From positions 1,395,028,688 to 1,395,092,687 of the forward strand of contig OY728131.1 of assembly GCA_963277665.1 (NCBI GenBank): 64,000 nucleotides of DNA, read 5' to 3'. A program made the position numbers and the translations under genes. Below the pieces are notes generated by a model. It saw only the letters and a program-made list of their open reading frames with translations. It had not been told where the DNA came from and ran no database searches. Positions within the stretch are counted from its first letter, which is position 1. Every line of letters starts with the position of its first letter. This DNA comes from Viscum album (Eukaryota; Streptophyta; Magnoliopsida; Santalales; Viscaceae). Below are positions 36,140-50,285 of this stretch, piece after piece.

Positions 36140-38149
36140 ATATGACACAATAGTGTCTGGGAAACATAAGTTATCAAGGGGACTAATTTCACTACAAGAG
36201 GAATAAAAAAATTAATGAATATTAATATATAAAAAATTGGTATTGTAATAAATTTATTAAGAGGAAAGAACCAATAGATATAACTGTACAAAACCTAATA
36301 TTTAAAATCAATATTATACATTACAAAACCAAAGACTAAATTATTAAAAAACTTCAAATAGGTGGATTAGATACTCTATCTATCACCCCTAACTACCAAG
36401 TTCCAACTTATCAATAACAACCAATGCCTCCATGTAATGCTTTCTAGTTTCCTAGACTAGTAAAAATATGGTCTATATAAACCTAATGACATATGTAGGG
36501 CGTGATAATTATTAGTCCAATTGGATCCTAAAAAGTCATTTCGTAATAAATCCATATCAAATAAACCAAATATGCTCAATTTGAAATAAAAATATGAAGG
36601 AAATTATTTTTATAGTCTATAATAAAACATTTCTTTCAAATCATTTCAATGTGAATTATGGAATATATAAAAATAATCATTTCCACAAAAATCATCTTGA
36701 ATTAGAATCTAGATCAAAACATGAATCATGGATCACATCATAACCACAAGAATGTAATATATAATTTTCAATCACATCAATATGGTTATATGTTATGGTA
36801 TTAGTTAGATAAATGGTTAATGATCCTCAAACATATCAGATAAAAATGAATCCAGAATTTCATACTTATACAGATCTCAGGAATATTGGGAATAAGAGTC
36901 CAGCCTAATTAATGAACAACATAACCTCATCAATTTTTAGAAATTTTTTAATCATCAATTCATTTCTAGATAGAGCTAATACAAGCCTAGTGTGATTGTT
37001 TGGGAAAACCCACATAACAACCAAGGATCTAATATGCTTCAAGTAAATCAATTAATGGTAAATTTTCTAATATCATATTAGTTTAATCCCTTTTCATTCA
37101 TGTAACCCCAATTAATGTTTTTAAATATTCCAGTTAATTTTTAAAAACCAACATCAAATGGTTTTCATCAAAACCCAAGACATTAAAAAAATTCATTTCT
37201 TTAAAAATACAAGTAATATTTATTTCCTTCATTTATAAAATTCATCATCCAAATAATCTTAAAAAATATTAATTTAAATCAAAAATCATATTTTAGGGAT
37301 TTAATTTTTTATTTTATAATCCATTCCAAAAATATTGCATCTCACAGAACATGCCTTTGGAAACATTTTATCAAAAAACATAAATTGTGATTTAGAAATC
37401 AATTGGAAATTATTTTCAAATAAAATAAGAAAAAATTGTTTCTATTTATAGGGAATATATTATAAAACCACCAACATCAAGAAAAAAATAAGATATCTGA
37501 TCCTCATAAGCCTAAATATACAAGGATAAATTCTAATAACCAAATATTCTTCTTTTTGAATGATTATCACCCAAATACCTATATTGGAACACATGGGGTT
37601 TGAAATAAAAGACAATTATATGTGATAAATTGGATTAAAATTGGTGGATCGAACTAAAATATGCATTAAAACCAATCTTTAAGGTTCCATGCTACTAGAG
37701 TGTCACCACCAGAAGATTGGGTGTCATTTGGGCATTTCAAATTATGAAACCACTAACACCATTACTAAGGGTTATCCACTATGGTGTTTGGTATTTTCCT
37801 AGAGAACTGACCATTTGTAATTACCCTGACTAGGTGAAATAAAGTTATCCATCTTTTTACCACTGTATTCTATACCACAATATAGTGGTAGCTATATTTG
37901 TCATGGTGCATAAAGGGAACACAACACTCTAAACTAAAGACCATACCCATCACCGGCTATGGTAAATCTGATCTTTTTAAACAAGATTTTGCAAGGGACA
38001 CCACAACACTATGGCCGTGGTGCTACTTTTTTTCCCCAAAAAGATCACAAAACAATTTTTAGGCCACTATGCACAAAAAAACTATGAAACCAAAAACTAT
38101 CATCTTAAGTCTTAATATAAATCTTACATGTGGCTCGAATGGTGTCACA
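36140..38149 (-). repeat. Element F 3' LTR (left edge approximate)
   Basis: The right edge is clear: the minus strand starts TGTGACACC at 38,149, similar to TGTGACATCC in element A, with the chromodomain just upstream. The left edge is placed by weak similarity of ATGACACAATAGTGTCTGG to the LTR edge of element G. The part at 37,680-38,040 is rich in inverted motifs such as CACCAC/GTGGTG. Confidence 0.5.
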
Positions 38150-38199
38150 ATTCTCTATACTATAAATACATTATATTCTTAGAATGGATCATTACGAAT

Positions 38200-40075
38200 A
38201 TTGGTCTATAAACATATGAATCCATTTATCCCTCATTATCGTCTAATGCTTCCACATCCCAATATTATCTGAACAATGTTTTCAAAAATTATAGACTAAA
38301 GGTGTGTAATTTAAATGTTGAACATTAAAATGAGGATCAAAAATTCAAATTGGTTATTCGTTTACCGTTATATCTGGTTCCACATAAATTTTCTACCATT
38401 TCAAAACATGGGATGGGTCAGATAGATATTTCAGGATCATTGATACTTGAAATATGTTATGGATAAAAAATATCTATGGTAGAAAGGATAAACAGTATGG
38501 AACATTTTCATTCCCCTTAATGAACATAAAATGTCCCATATATCTTTATGCCAACATTCGCTATTTCTAAATCCATTAATGATCTAGTTGAGGAAATGAT
38601 CTCTAGAATAGATTATCACCATTGAAGAACTCCAAAGGGAATAGATGTTAATTAGTATAATATTTATACCAACTCTATAACATTTCCAACCTCTGAAAAA
38701 TCATGTTTATATTTTTCATTATCTCCACTACCAATTTATGTCTTACAAGGGAAGCTTCTCTCTCGATCAAATAGAGTGGATATTTACAAGCCCAAAAGAA
38801 TAGGGCCTTAAAGGGTGCATTTTTCATGGAATATTGTTTTCTATTGTCATTGAAAAATAAACCATATCTAAATAGAAATCTCATCCTCCCTAAATGTAAA
38901 GGATTCAATTACATACCATATCATCAATAATCTATATATCTTATTATTTCAATCCATCAATTTGAGGATGGTATGTTGTTCTAAGCATGATCAGGGATCC
39001 CATCACCTCCTAGAGGATTCTAGAAAACCATGATATCAACTTAAGATCCCTTTTAGGAATAATGATATATGTAACTCCATATAATATGAGAATATCCTAC
39101 ATATACAAATTTATTAAATTTTAAAAATTAATTGTATAATGAATTGTAATAAGGTGATATTATTTGTTCTATCATTAAATAACCTCCCAAATAGAATTAT
39201 TTCCTACAGGTGTACGTGGAAACTCAATAAAAAAATCCATCAATATATCATCCCATTTATAATTCAATACTGAAAGGGAAGAAGAAAAACCAAAGACCTT
39301 GATCTACGGATATGGATAACAATGAGAAATAGGAATTTTGATGTCCTATATCATTATTATCCACCAGAAATAGTTTCTGACCCAAAATAATTATTTTGTT
39401 GGACATGCATGATCCACCCACTAGGAATGATAACAATTCACCCTCATGACCTTTCTTGTAGAAGATTAAACAATATAATATTTCCTGAAGCAATGAATTC
39501 CCTCCTGAGATAGAGGCTATTCTTTTATGGTTTTCCCACTATATAAATAATTTATAATACCAAAAAACACATCATAATGTTTCTACTTATGGAGAATAAA
39601 CTCAAGAAGGGAGGGTTTCAATTCAATACTATCCAAATCAAACTCTTTAGCATCCTCATAGACTCTCAAATTCATGTGAGGAAATATTTCCACGAGATTC
39701 CACTAATCTGATGTCACCTTCACATCTCAGATGTAAAATTCATGATAAGAGGATCAGCAAAAATGTTTACCTTTCTGAGGGTGTAATAAATTTTAAAATA
39801 GAAATATTTTAAGTACTCTTCCCATTTCCGCCATTGAATATCGAATTTATTTTTGAAAATATACAACCCATAATTTTGTGATAAGAGTAAATAGTCTACC
39901 ATTAACTGAAGATGTTTTACTTCCAAATATTAATATCATTTATCACATATATGAGTTTTATATTGTATTTAAGACAATTATTATTGTGTGGATGAAGCTT
40001 ATGAGAACCATAAGACACCATGTGATCTCCCTTAATGAGAATACAACCCAAAATAAAATATAAAGCATCAAATAA
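38200..40075 (-). pseudogene. Decayed gypsy pol (RNase H, integrase, chromodomain) of element F
   Basis: Minus strand, from 40,075 downward. RNase H: KFDIQWRKWEEYLKYF and KVNIFADPL at about 39,730-39,860 (patterns RQRRWLELLKDY and KANVVADAL). Integrase: YKWDDILMDFF at about 39,250, IWEVI near 39,190, and a core end at 38,675-38,908 with APFKALFF, equivalent to APYEALYG. The module after integrase reads SDPSHVLKW near 38,400, then VEPDITVNE-stop-PI, the linker that leads into the chromodomain in Tekay-type elements; the chromodomain itself is badly eroded. RT is absent. Chromodomains of this class target integration to heterochromatin. Confidence 0.75.
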
Positions 40076-42198
40076 TACCTTGTAACCCTACCTAGCTATT
40101 AGAAGATTCATCATTGAAGTTATGTTTGATTTATATTTACAAATACTAACACCTAATTTTTCACTAAATATATACATGTATGTTTTATAATGGTGTAATG
40201 ATCACAACTGACGGTTTATCATTTAATCTATCATGGATAGTGAAATTTAGAGCAACCATTTGATAATTATACCTTGTGAATTAGATTCTAGAGTTTAGAA
40301 TATATATTATAAAACCATAGGTGTCTCTTTATTCTTAAAAAAATTTCACGCCTTGAATTTTCTATGATGTTGGATTCATTTTTCTACACCAAATTATAAT
40401 ATTTTTAACTATATAAAAGTATGTTTTTTAATTCAATAGTTATGTCATTTTAAATCTATTTGTATAAATTTTTATAGTTTTGGAAAAACAAGAAAAGGGA
40501 TATGAATATTAAGATTATATTGATTCTGTAAAGGATTAAAATAATATTTAAATTGATTAAAAAAACATGGGTAAATTTAATTTTGTTTAAAATTTGTGAC
40601 TTAATTAAAATGAAAGCATAATTTTTTACACATTCATATGATTTGATTATTAAATTATATATATTATATGTATGACACTTGATTTTTCAATTATTTATGA
40701 AAAATGAATGATATATTGGTGATATTAATGTTAATTTTTTTACATTTAGTTTGGCATATTGATCAAATGTGTTTTCTATTAATAGTATATAAAATTATTA
40801 TTTATTGGTTCAGCCATTATTCCTTTTCCAATTTTGTGATTTTGGATAAGAAAATAATGTTTTGATTTTGATTTATTAAAGATGTTAGTTTATTTTTTCA
40901 TGTTTTTTAGAATGATGTGTGTGTTTTCAATTTGGTATTTATCGATTTTCAGGATTGGTTTCACATGATTCATATTATTTCCTCTTCAACATGAAAATTT
41001 ATTAAGGCATTAGGAATTTAAATTTAAGGTTTAACCTATGTTAAGTGGACACTTCTTGTAAAAAAAATAGATTTTTAATATAATAGCTTCCTTTTAGTAG
41101 TATTTAATAGTGTTTTATTGTTTTATAATTGTAGATAGGATTTAAATATTCTTTTTGTTTTTATTGTCATAATGTTTATGGTTAAACCTTTGAAATGGTA
41201 TAAATTATTTTTAATTTTTTTTCGATGATTTAATATTTTTTTGTTATGTTTATATTTCCTTTCACGTGTAAAAAATGTGAAATTTGAATTTTTAATATAT
41301 TTCATGGTTTGGTTGTGTTTTTTAATTTTCAAAAATAAAATAGAGAAATATTTAATTATTTAAACCATTGTTTGAAATTTATTTAAGATGAATTTTCATA
41401 CTTATTAGGGAATTGTTTTGATATGATTTAGTTAAAACTTGAATTATTTTAATGTTTTTCTTCAAAGTATTAATTGAACAATTTTTATTAAATATAATTA
41501 ATGTCTTATTTGTTTTTAAATTTTCTAAATTGAAAAAATGTGTGATATTTTTTCTTATTAAAAAAGGATGTTTGTCCTATTTTAGAAGAATTTACATAAA
41601 TAGAACTTTGTAGCTTTGATACAATTTAAAGCATTGTTTGGAATTATTTTTTTTATTTTTTAATTGATAATCGTGTAGTTTTTATTATTATTTATTGATT
41701 ATTTTTTAAAAAAATGTCATTGAAGTTTTTATCAATGATAACTAATGATTAATTGTTTTTATGATTTCATTTTCAATAATTTTTATAGGGAAAGTGTTTT
41801 TTAAACAACATTTATTTTCACATTTATTTTGTTCAAATTTTATTCGTTTAAGGATAGAAGAATTAGTAGCATATTCTTATTACAACCTTTGGTTAAAAAC
41901 ATTTTTGTGAATTAGGGAATAAAAAATAATTAATGGTATTGTATTGGTAGGAACCATTAGTAGAATAATAATGATATGTAGTGTGTGTAATATGGACATA
42001 TATAAAGATATTTTTGTAGTGTAAGAGGGTGTAATTGCAATGAAATAGTGTTTCATTCATGTGTATAGACTGGGAATGATTTTTTTATATTTATTTAAAA
42101 AAATGTAATTTTTATATAATTTTTCATCAAAGAGTAGAAAAAACACTATTTTTTCACATATGAATTATTCTTTCTTTTTGAATTTTTTTAATATTGTG
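40076..42198. other. Unassigned DNA, strongly T-rich on the plus strand
   Basis: No coding or element motif recognised. From about 40,300 to 42,200 T greatly outnumbers A on this strand, unlike the flanks. A single open frame (41,123-41,332, minus) is Lys/Asn-rich, as expected from A-rich sequence, and is not called. Confidence 0.5.
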
Positions 42199-42270
42199 TG
42201 GGATAGCCTAATGGTTGGTCCAATCCATTATGAGTGTGGACTGAATATGGGTTCTGAAGCCCACATATAA
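42199..42270 (+). repeat. tRNA-like segment, probable SINE head
   Basis: TAGCCTAATGG fits the pol III A box (TRGCNNARYGG) and, some 45 bp on, GGGTTCTGAAGCCC fits a B box (GGTTCGAANCC) with one extra base, within a TGGG/CCCA hairpin. Spacing is as in tRNA genes. No acceptor stem closes it, so a tRNA-derived SINE is more likely than a tRNA gene. Confidence 0.4.
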
Positions 42271-42786
42271 TGTGATTTTAAATATATTTATAGATTTGGG
42301 ACCATAAAATGTGGGCTTTGGTTTTGTTTATCATATTCCAACTCATTAAGAACCCATAGGAAGATACAAGCTTCTAAAATAATTAACTTCAATAATATAA
42401 AAAGCAAATTACCCAATTCAAATATGAAGAAGAGATCAATGATCTAGAGGTGATATAAACATTACTAACATATAATAATTAAAAATAGAAGATGATGGAG
42501 AAATATGAAATGTGAGTGATGATGCATGCCCATTCATATTATTCACGAAGAATAGACCACAAATAAAATAATAATAGGATGATGAGCTATTTATCATAGT
42601 CTCTATACAATAGGATATAAAAGAGTTGTATGAACAACTTCACGGTAATTCACTCTTAACAATTCAAAATCTCTTTTATAAGGCCTTAACTGAAGAACCC
42701 AAGTTAAAAGATAAAAATACCAAGTTAGTTGATCAAAATCTAGATTAAATTGTTTGTGAATTTTATTAAACTAAAAAGATTAACAA
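42271..42786. other. Unassigned AT-rich DNA left of element E
   Basis: May include the body of the SINE that starts at 42,199. Nothing else recognised. Confidence 0.35.
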
Positions 42787-43665
42787 TGTAACCCTTACCC
42801 TTTATTGAAGTATGAAACCAGTTTAATTTTTTAGTGTGCTTGAGTAAATTTTGGCTACAATTTTGGTTTTCTTTTATATTTTTCAATATGAAATTTTAGA
42901 TTAAATTATGTCTAAATGTTTTGGGGGATTCTATCTATGAATTGGTTCTCAAAGATCAATTTTGTGGTGATCTCGAGATTTAAAATATGCAATCAGGTCT
43001 TGTTAAGGTGTTATTTGTGTAAATGATGTTATAAATCATGTTTTGGTGTTTGTCTAGGCTTGAAATGATATGTTTGGTGGATTTTTATCAATTATAATGT
43101 TGTTGAGGGTGATATATAGGTGATCTAAAGGTGATATATTTACTATAGTAATGGGTTTTGGGAAACCCTTAGACATATTGTCTTTTCCAAAATTTGGTAG
43201 AGTCTAATTTTAGATAAAGGACTTTTGAAGACCAGTGCATGGTCACTTGTATGTGGTAGACCCATACATGTATAACACTATAAAGTGAACTATATATCAT
43301 TACCCTTACATGGTGACCTAAGTGTGGTTAACAATATCTAGTTGAAAACTATTAAGGTAACCCCTATATGTTTGTATAACTTATAATACCCCTCCCTTAA
43401 ACAAACACACTGATACTTTTGTACCCTCACATGTATTTCCCTTATGCAACCTGACCCATGATTGGACATTACAAAATATTTTTCAAATTCCAACCACTAG
43501 AAGAACCCTAATGTGGTTTTACATACAAGGGTCAATTTATTTTAGTGACAAAAGAAAAATTATTTAATTTAATAACTCAGTTATATTTATAAAATATTAA
43601 AAGGGTAAATTAAATTATTGGGTATTTAAATGTTGATAAATAGGTTTTCCATTCATGTAAGTTTC

Positions 43666-43672
43666 TATAAAT
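43666..43672 (+). promoter_or_regulatory. Possible TATA box of element E LTR
   Basis: TATAAAT in TTTCTATAAATTTCCC, between the two internal arrays, as expected for an LTR promoter. The 3' LTR has lost it. Confidence 0.35.
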
Positions 43673-44159
43673 TTCCCTAGTCTTAGAGCTTACCACTTCT
43701 ATATGAGACCTCATCCAAATCATGTCATATTCAGACACCATTTGATCGAGTTAGAATCAATGAGTAAATATAACACCTTTAAAGCACTATTTCTTTATTA
43801 ATCCAATGATTTATTTTCCTTATTCTAAATATGGAAATTTTTCCCTATTTTTATGTTTTGACCAAAATATTGAATTTATCCCATTTCTGATTATATTAGA
43901 TACTAATATAAAATTATTATACTTTAATGACTATACGGTGGGTTTTTCTAAACTTATCCCTTAAATTATATATATATTTCATAGTGTATGGGATGTATGA
44001 TCATGATAACATAATGTGTGTTGACCCAAAAAAATTGTAAATTATTTTTTGGTTGGTTCTAGTAATATATTCACTTCTATCTAGATTAATAATTATAGTA
44101 AAAATGAAAATGTAAATAATAATGGTGCGGTAAATTCTAAAATATCTATAATAGTATCC

Positions 44160-44480
44160 AATATGAAGTGAATTTTTATTATTTCCTAGATGGTAGTGTC
44201 TACCTCTAATTATCCAAATTATTGATACTTATTTAATGGATAAGAGTGCCTTCTACTGATGTCTAGATGGGTGGTTCTTGATTCATGATTGGCAGTGTCT
44301 TCCATTGAGGTCCATATTAATGGTTCCTGTATCCTGGTTATTCTTTCCTAGTATGGAGTGTCTTCCCCTGAAGTCTAGATGACTAGTTCATGTTTCGTAG
44401 CATTAAGTGTCTTACCCTATGTTCTAAAGGACATGTTATTATTTCTTATTAGGGTCTGTGTATTCCCCCGAGTTATAGAT
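44160..44480 (+). repeat. ~49-bp tandem array in element E 5' LTR
   Basis: About six degenerate units carrying AGTGTCTTCC and GATGGNTGGTTCTT-like motifs. Same array as 54,480-54,800 in the 3' LTR. Confidence 0.75.
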
Positions 44481-45189
44481 TAGTATTACAAACTTAGAGA
44501 CATTTATCCTTATCTGAAGAATGTAGGTTCAATCCGAGGTTTCATGTTAGAACCTAAGGATTGATGATGGTTTCATTATTATGGTTTATTTTATTTAATT
44601 ATGCCCTTCATCATTCACTATCACTATGATAAAATATGTTTACAAACATAGTTGGTTGTGGACTCTATATTTGTACTCACATAATGGTAAGTCCACCTTT
44701 GGTACACAAGCTTACTTCTTAGATGAAGTGATGGAAATGTTTAAGCACCCGACAAATAAGTGTTAGTGAATTTCTTGTGTAGAGAAGAGGGGATTAGATT
44801 GAGATAAGACTCAAGACATGTTTTTTGTAGTTTTCCTAGTTTTTTCTTTTCTTATTTTTTTGATAATGGGGTATATGATTCACTCACAGGGTAACTACTG
44901 TGTATCTATGATTTTATTGATATTTATATAGAGATATTTTAAAATATCTTAAGTTATGTTGATTTTTTTCACTTTTGAAGTCGTATGTTTTCACTAGCTG
45001 TATATGGTATAAGGATATTAATATTTTTCCTTATTTTGCTATTATATGAGAGCATAACCCCACCAAATTCCACCATATACCCTTACTAATATTTTAAAAC
45101 CTCTACAATATGGGAAGATGCGACTGAGGTATTGTGACACCCTCAGTTTGTATGATAATGAATTCTCATGAGCACGAGACATCAAATAG

Positions 45190-45200
45190 TGGTATTGGAG
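45190..45200 (+). other. Decayed primer binding site of element E
   Basis: TGGTATTGGAG against TGGTATCAGAG, two mismatches, just after the LTR end. Initiator-Met tRNA class. Confidence 0.65.
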
Positions 45201-47700
45201 TGAATAATATTTGGTATTATTATTAGGAAAAGGTAGAAAAGAGGTGATTATTTTTTAAAACATAGTATAGAACCTATGCCTAGGTGTAGCTAACAAACAT
45301 ATGAGGAAGGTCCAAGTTACCACATATGCGTTTTTAGTTCTATTTTCTCACATTTAATGTTGATTTATTTCACCTAGTCTGACACATATGATTTTGGGTT
45401 TATGATTTATTTTATTATCACTCTTCATCACGACTAGAAATTGGGATCAATTACATGGATTATATTAGAAATACATCATTTACATGTCACTCAAATAATT
45501 TATTTTGATTGGTTATGTGGATACTGTACATAGACTAGTAATTTATGGTTCTTATGTAAACATATTTTTTCTTTTAACATATAACATGATTGTGGGATAT
45601 TATCTAACTGATTATTTTATTGATTGATAATTTAAAACATGAATATTTATTTTGGTAACATTATTATTTTATTTAAATAAAATACCAAATAAAACATATA
45701 AAGAATTTATCTCTATAACCTGTAATTAACATTTTATCTAACGAAGCCTTAATTATGAAATGTATGATAACAGTGAAACAAAATGAATAGAAAGATTATG
45801 TGGATATTTTTTTTTAATTTTTACAACCCTAAGTTTGTGTAGACGAGGATAGAGTGAGAGTTCCTTTTTTATGATATTTCTATGATATGGGGTTTATGAA
45901 TAGTGGGATATTATTCCTATATTGTGTTCCCAAAACCCTGATTATGAAAACTTTTCTGGAGACATGTTTTTATGTGATTGTTTGGAATTGAAGTGATATG
46001 ATAACACATAATCAACATCTGGAGTGCTAAGGTGTAAAGTGTAATGATAACTCAACTACAGTAGGAACAAATCCACCATGTAGTTCCAAAGAATTTAATA
46101 AATGTTCAACTCTGAGAAAACTTTCTATGATTTTTATAGTTTATCGATAGATAGAGGCTCATAGATTTACACTTATGATTTCTAATCACACCAATGAGTT
46201 TTAGATACAATATCTTCTATTATTTACTAGAGAAGGTGGTCCCTAGGTATATTAGCTATGAATAGAGTCTCTATATATGATATCCAATATTATTCAGGCC
46301 CCCCAAAAGAAGGGTGAAGTTGGATATCTATAAATCATGAGGAAAAACTATGTTTGTGGGATGTGTTAAAATTGATATATCAACACACAAGTTTTTGCAT
46401 GGAAAAAATTATAGACTTGGTTTCTTGATTATTTATTTCTAGATACATTATATAATGAAATAGATATTAATTTAATACAATTCTGAAATATAGGTGTTTC
46501 ACTAATAGATTGTTATGATCACTTCATAGACATGTGTCATTTTTCTTCTATTTTGGTCATGGATAAATGGATATATATTCACTATGGATGGGATTGTGTA
46601 TGAGTTCTAAGTATAAGTGCATGTATTTTACATTCCCTCCTTTTTAGAGTATATAAAATAATATTTTTTTAACCTTTGTAATGGAATAAGATCCAATAAA
46701 GTTATTTTAGTAGGAGGACTATTAGTACGTTTTGGGGAAACAAAATCCATCCTTTTGATATTATTTGATAAAGAAGCTATCAGAAAATAAACTAGGGATG
46801 TAGATCATCTGTTTATCTATAGGGAGGTTATTATATGTAGTTTTATTAGATTTGTATTGGTGATTATATTTTTATGCCATTAATATAACCATCAATTGTT
46901 TTTTAAATATGTAGAAGGATAATACATATATAATGATCCTTCTGGAATGACCTATAATAGTCTTGTAAAATAATATTGAGAGAAGGTTCTATGGAAAAAT
47001 AATGGGTGATACCTTAGTATTACAGATAGAGATCCTCCATCCATTTAGGTTTGGGTGGAGGATGTGATGTTTTGGGATATAGGCTATAGACCCTATATAT
47101 TGGTGGTTCATACCATATGTAAAAAAGATCTCAAAGCTATGGCATAGGTATGTTTCTTGTAGTTTAAAATTATCATGATAGAAATGACGTGAGATCATCT
47201 ACCATTTATGGTATGATTTTTAATTCACTCAACTAGGATATCATTTTATTGAAATGAGAGCCTTGTATTCATTTATTTCCTCCCAGTTCATGGATTGATT
47301 AGTCTTATACGTTGAGAACTTGTATGATATAAGATCAATTAAAATTTCATTAAGTTTGTGATTCGATGGACTTTTATTCCATAGGTAGTCTTACATCATG
47401 ATTGATTGTAATCTATTCCTTTGAGACCTATTTATTCTACATGTAACCAATTTTGATTTTATTCTTGAGATATATTCTTTGTTACTATACAAGTCCCATC
47501 GATGTGTATATTTTAGATCTCCCAAGGGTGGTACTTATGTCCATGTCATTGAGGCATACATATAATCATGTTGTGCCGGACCTATCCACCAAATATTTTG
47601 TAACATTATGACCAATGTTTCATATATATTGATAAATTATGAGGTGGTGTAACCTGATATTTTTCATTATATTATTTATTGGTTCTATGATCTTTTCACT
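45201..47700 (+). other. Element E gag/protease region, not readable
   Basis: By position leader, gag and protease. I could not identify a zinc knuckle or active site. The open frame at 46,989-47,198 (minus) has no domain features. Confidence 0.35.
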
Positions 47701-47989
47701 GACAATTTCTTGGTGTTTCCACCCAAGAGATATATTCTTTTTTACCATTAGTCTCATCTACAGTGTAGAGATTGTTTTTTATTAATTCATACAGAATGAC
47801 TCATGTCGAGTCATGATATTAAAAGCCTTAGTTAGAGGAATTAAAAGATAATGTATTTATATGAATGAGTACATATCTTTATGGTTAATTGGTCTTATTC
47901 TCCAATAACTAGTATGGATCCTTGAGGTTGTGTGTATATTATCAAATTATAAAATAAATAAAAATTAAATATTGATATTTGATGTTTCA

Positions 47990-50285
47990 TATTATTTTTT
48001 TCACTTTATCTGAGCCCTAGTGTTTTCTATGATTGATTTGAGTTCGGGTTATCATCAGTTGAGGGAGATACCTTCGGAAATATCTGTCACTACATTTAAG
48101 GGCTGGTATGTTATATAAGACCACATTTTGCATCCTTTTAGTCTAACGAAAATGATGATAGTGTTTTTGGATTTAATAAATTAGTTCCTCCACCTATATT
48201 TGGATACTTTAGTGGTCAATTTTTTTAATATGTTCCCATGTTCTCTGAGTAATGGTTGGTGCATGTGAGTCACTTAGAAGTAATTTAGACACACTTAGGG
48301 GTCATTTAATTTATGAAATGTATTTAAAGTTTAATTTTTATATTGAATAAGGTAAAATTTTAGTGGAACACCTTATCTAAAGTTGGAGTACTGGTAGACA
48401 CATAGAAGGTAAAATTAGTGCTTATTTTGAATTAACCAATAATTTTTTTGCGATCCAATTTTTTAAGGGTTTGGATCATTAATGGTGGAGATTAATTCTA
48501 GAATTCACCCATTTACAAGTTTCGATTATATGTTTGAAAAAATGGAGTGAAATTTTATTAATGCTTATTAGAACCCATTTTAGGAGATAAACAATACATT
48601 TATAACACATTTATTTTCACCTTTCTTGATCCATCTGAGGATTATGAATTTTATTTTGGTGTAGTAGTTGTCTTACTAGGACTATTAAAAATATAAGATG
48701 GCTGACTAGTGGCTTATGGGTATAGGCATCTTGGGCCTTAATAGAGGAACTACTCTACACATGACATGGATCATGAAAAAGGGGTGCATTCCCTAATATG
48801 TTAGTAAATTTACCTATTGTTTGAGAGGGTCATTGTGTGTACATTATATAAAACTTGAAGATACATATTCTAATAGAGGTACCTAAAACTTTCATAATGA
48901 TATATGATTGAGTATTTTTAGTCCTTTGATTTTAAGTTTGAATAACCATTAGGAAAGGGGTATTGGGATGGATGTGATGAGAAAAAAAACACAAACATAG
49001 GTAGTGAGTGAGTCTCATAGTTAGTGGAAGAAAATGGATATATTTTCTAATAATAATATTTATACACCTGATTACTAGGGTCATGTGATGCATAAATTCT
49101 TATATATAACATTTTAATACATTATTAAGGTGAATAGAAGTAATCTATCATATTCAAATTATCTAGTTATGGGGAATATATAGTGGTCATTCACCATTAT
49201 AATGGTCTCTTGATTCAAACAAGATTCATTATGTTTGAGTTAAAGATTTTTTATCTACATGAATGTATAAATATTTTATAAGGGGAACACATTACATGTG
49301 GTTGGATGTTTATACTAGGTTTACTAAGAAGTATGAAGTCATATTCAAGAAATATTGGTGGTCTATGATGAAGAGGTATATGATGGGTTTTATCACATAG
49401 TCCTCCACATTTCAGTAAGTGAAGTATGATCCCCAGAGAACCAATAGTTTACCCACATCACTTTCTATGTTTGATTGGATGTGTTTCGAATAACCATGGA
49501 TTTCAAGACTAGGTTACCAAGAACACTCTATGTTAGCATTGTGTTGTGGGTGATTATAGATCAACTGACAAAATTGGATCATTTTTATCATCCTAAGAGA
49601 CATTTTCAATGTATGAACTCAGTATTTTCTATGTTCGAGTTAGAGTGTTCTTACATGGGATTCTGTAGAATATTATTTCAGATAGGAACAATATTTTTTG
49701 AATATGTTTTGGTTGAAATTTCAGAAAATTTTTACTACATGGGGGAATTTGAGCACTACTTATCATCCACAGAATGATAAATAACTAATATATACTATAT
49801 ATATTTTTGAGATCATGCCTTGAGAGTGTGTCTTGGAATTTAGTGGTTTTTTGGAGAACCACATAGATAATGAGTATTTAATCTATAATAATAGTTTCCA
49901 CATCAATTTAGATGGATCCTTTTGTGTATTTATATGATAGGGAATATTGTTCGAACTTTGGTTTGTTGGAATCTGGTGAGACTATGATTATTAGGATGTG
50001 TCCCATATAAGAGACATTAGAGTGTATCTAGTTGATATAGAAATGGTTGGAAACTAATCTAAGGATAGTGATCTCATATAAGAATAAATCATACAACCCT
50101 TTGATGTTTTAGGTGGGTGATCAAGTATTTTTTTGGGTTTCACCGAGATTAGTATATTTTTAGATACATAGGAAAGGGAAATTGGTACCAAGTTATATAG
50201 GTCCAAGTTTCATTATGAATAGGATTATTATAGTGACATTCTTATTGGGTCTCACATTGTGGTATAGTTACTTAAATGACTATGA
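47990..50285 (+). pseudogene. Decayed gypsy pol (RT to integrase) of element E
   Basis: RT: FSMIDLSSGYHQLR at 48,024-48,066 (pattern FSKIDLRSGYHQLR), then HPFSLTK and VFLDLIN-stop-FLHLYLDT to about 48,250, matching MPFGLTN and FMDLMNRVFRPYLD. Integrase zinc-binding region near 49,330-49,400 with KKYEVIFKKYWWSMMKR. Core at 49,475-49,777 with ITMDFKTRLPRT and LWVIIDQLTKLDHF, where the first catalytic Asp (MDF) is kept. A GPY/F module at about 50,115-50,220 reads GDQVFFWVSPR and KLVPSYIGPS. Frameshifts and stops lie between the blocks. The frame is cut at 50,286 by a solo LTR. Confidence 0.8.

Larger units (their letters stand above)
36140..40075 (-). mobile_element. Element F: truncated Ty3/gypsy chromovirus (minus strand)
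   Basis: A 3' LTR (about 36,140-38,149) and, to its right, chromodomain, integrase and RNase H read on the minus strand. Recognisable pol stops near 40,075, so RT, gag and the 5' LTR are missing. The left edge is approximate. Confidence 0.7.
42787..45184 (+). repeat. Element E 5' LTR (2.4 kb)
   Basis: Starts TGTAACCC. Its first 60 bp align with 53,003 onward (shared GTTTAATTTTT and GTGTAAATTTT-like blocks). It contains eroded GGTCACC motifs (43,230-43,400), a possible TATA box at 43,666 and a ~49-bp array at 44,160-44,480. The end CACGAGACATCA is placed by comparison with element G, a few bases before the primer site. Confidence 0.75.

Noticed and set aside
41123..41332. Lys/Asn-rich 69-codon minus-strand frame
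   Set aside because: Explained by the strong A-richness of that strand; no motif.
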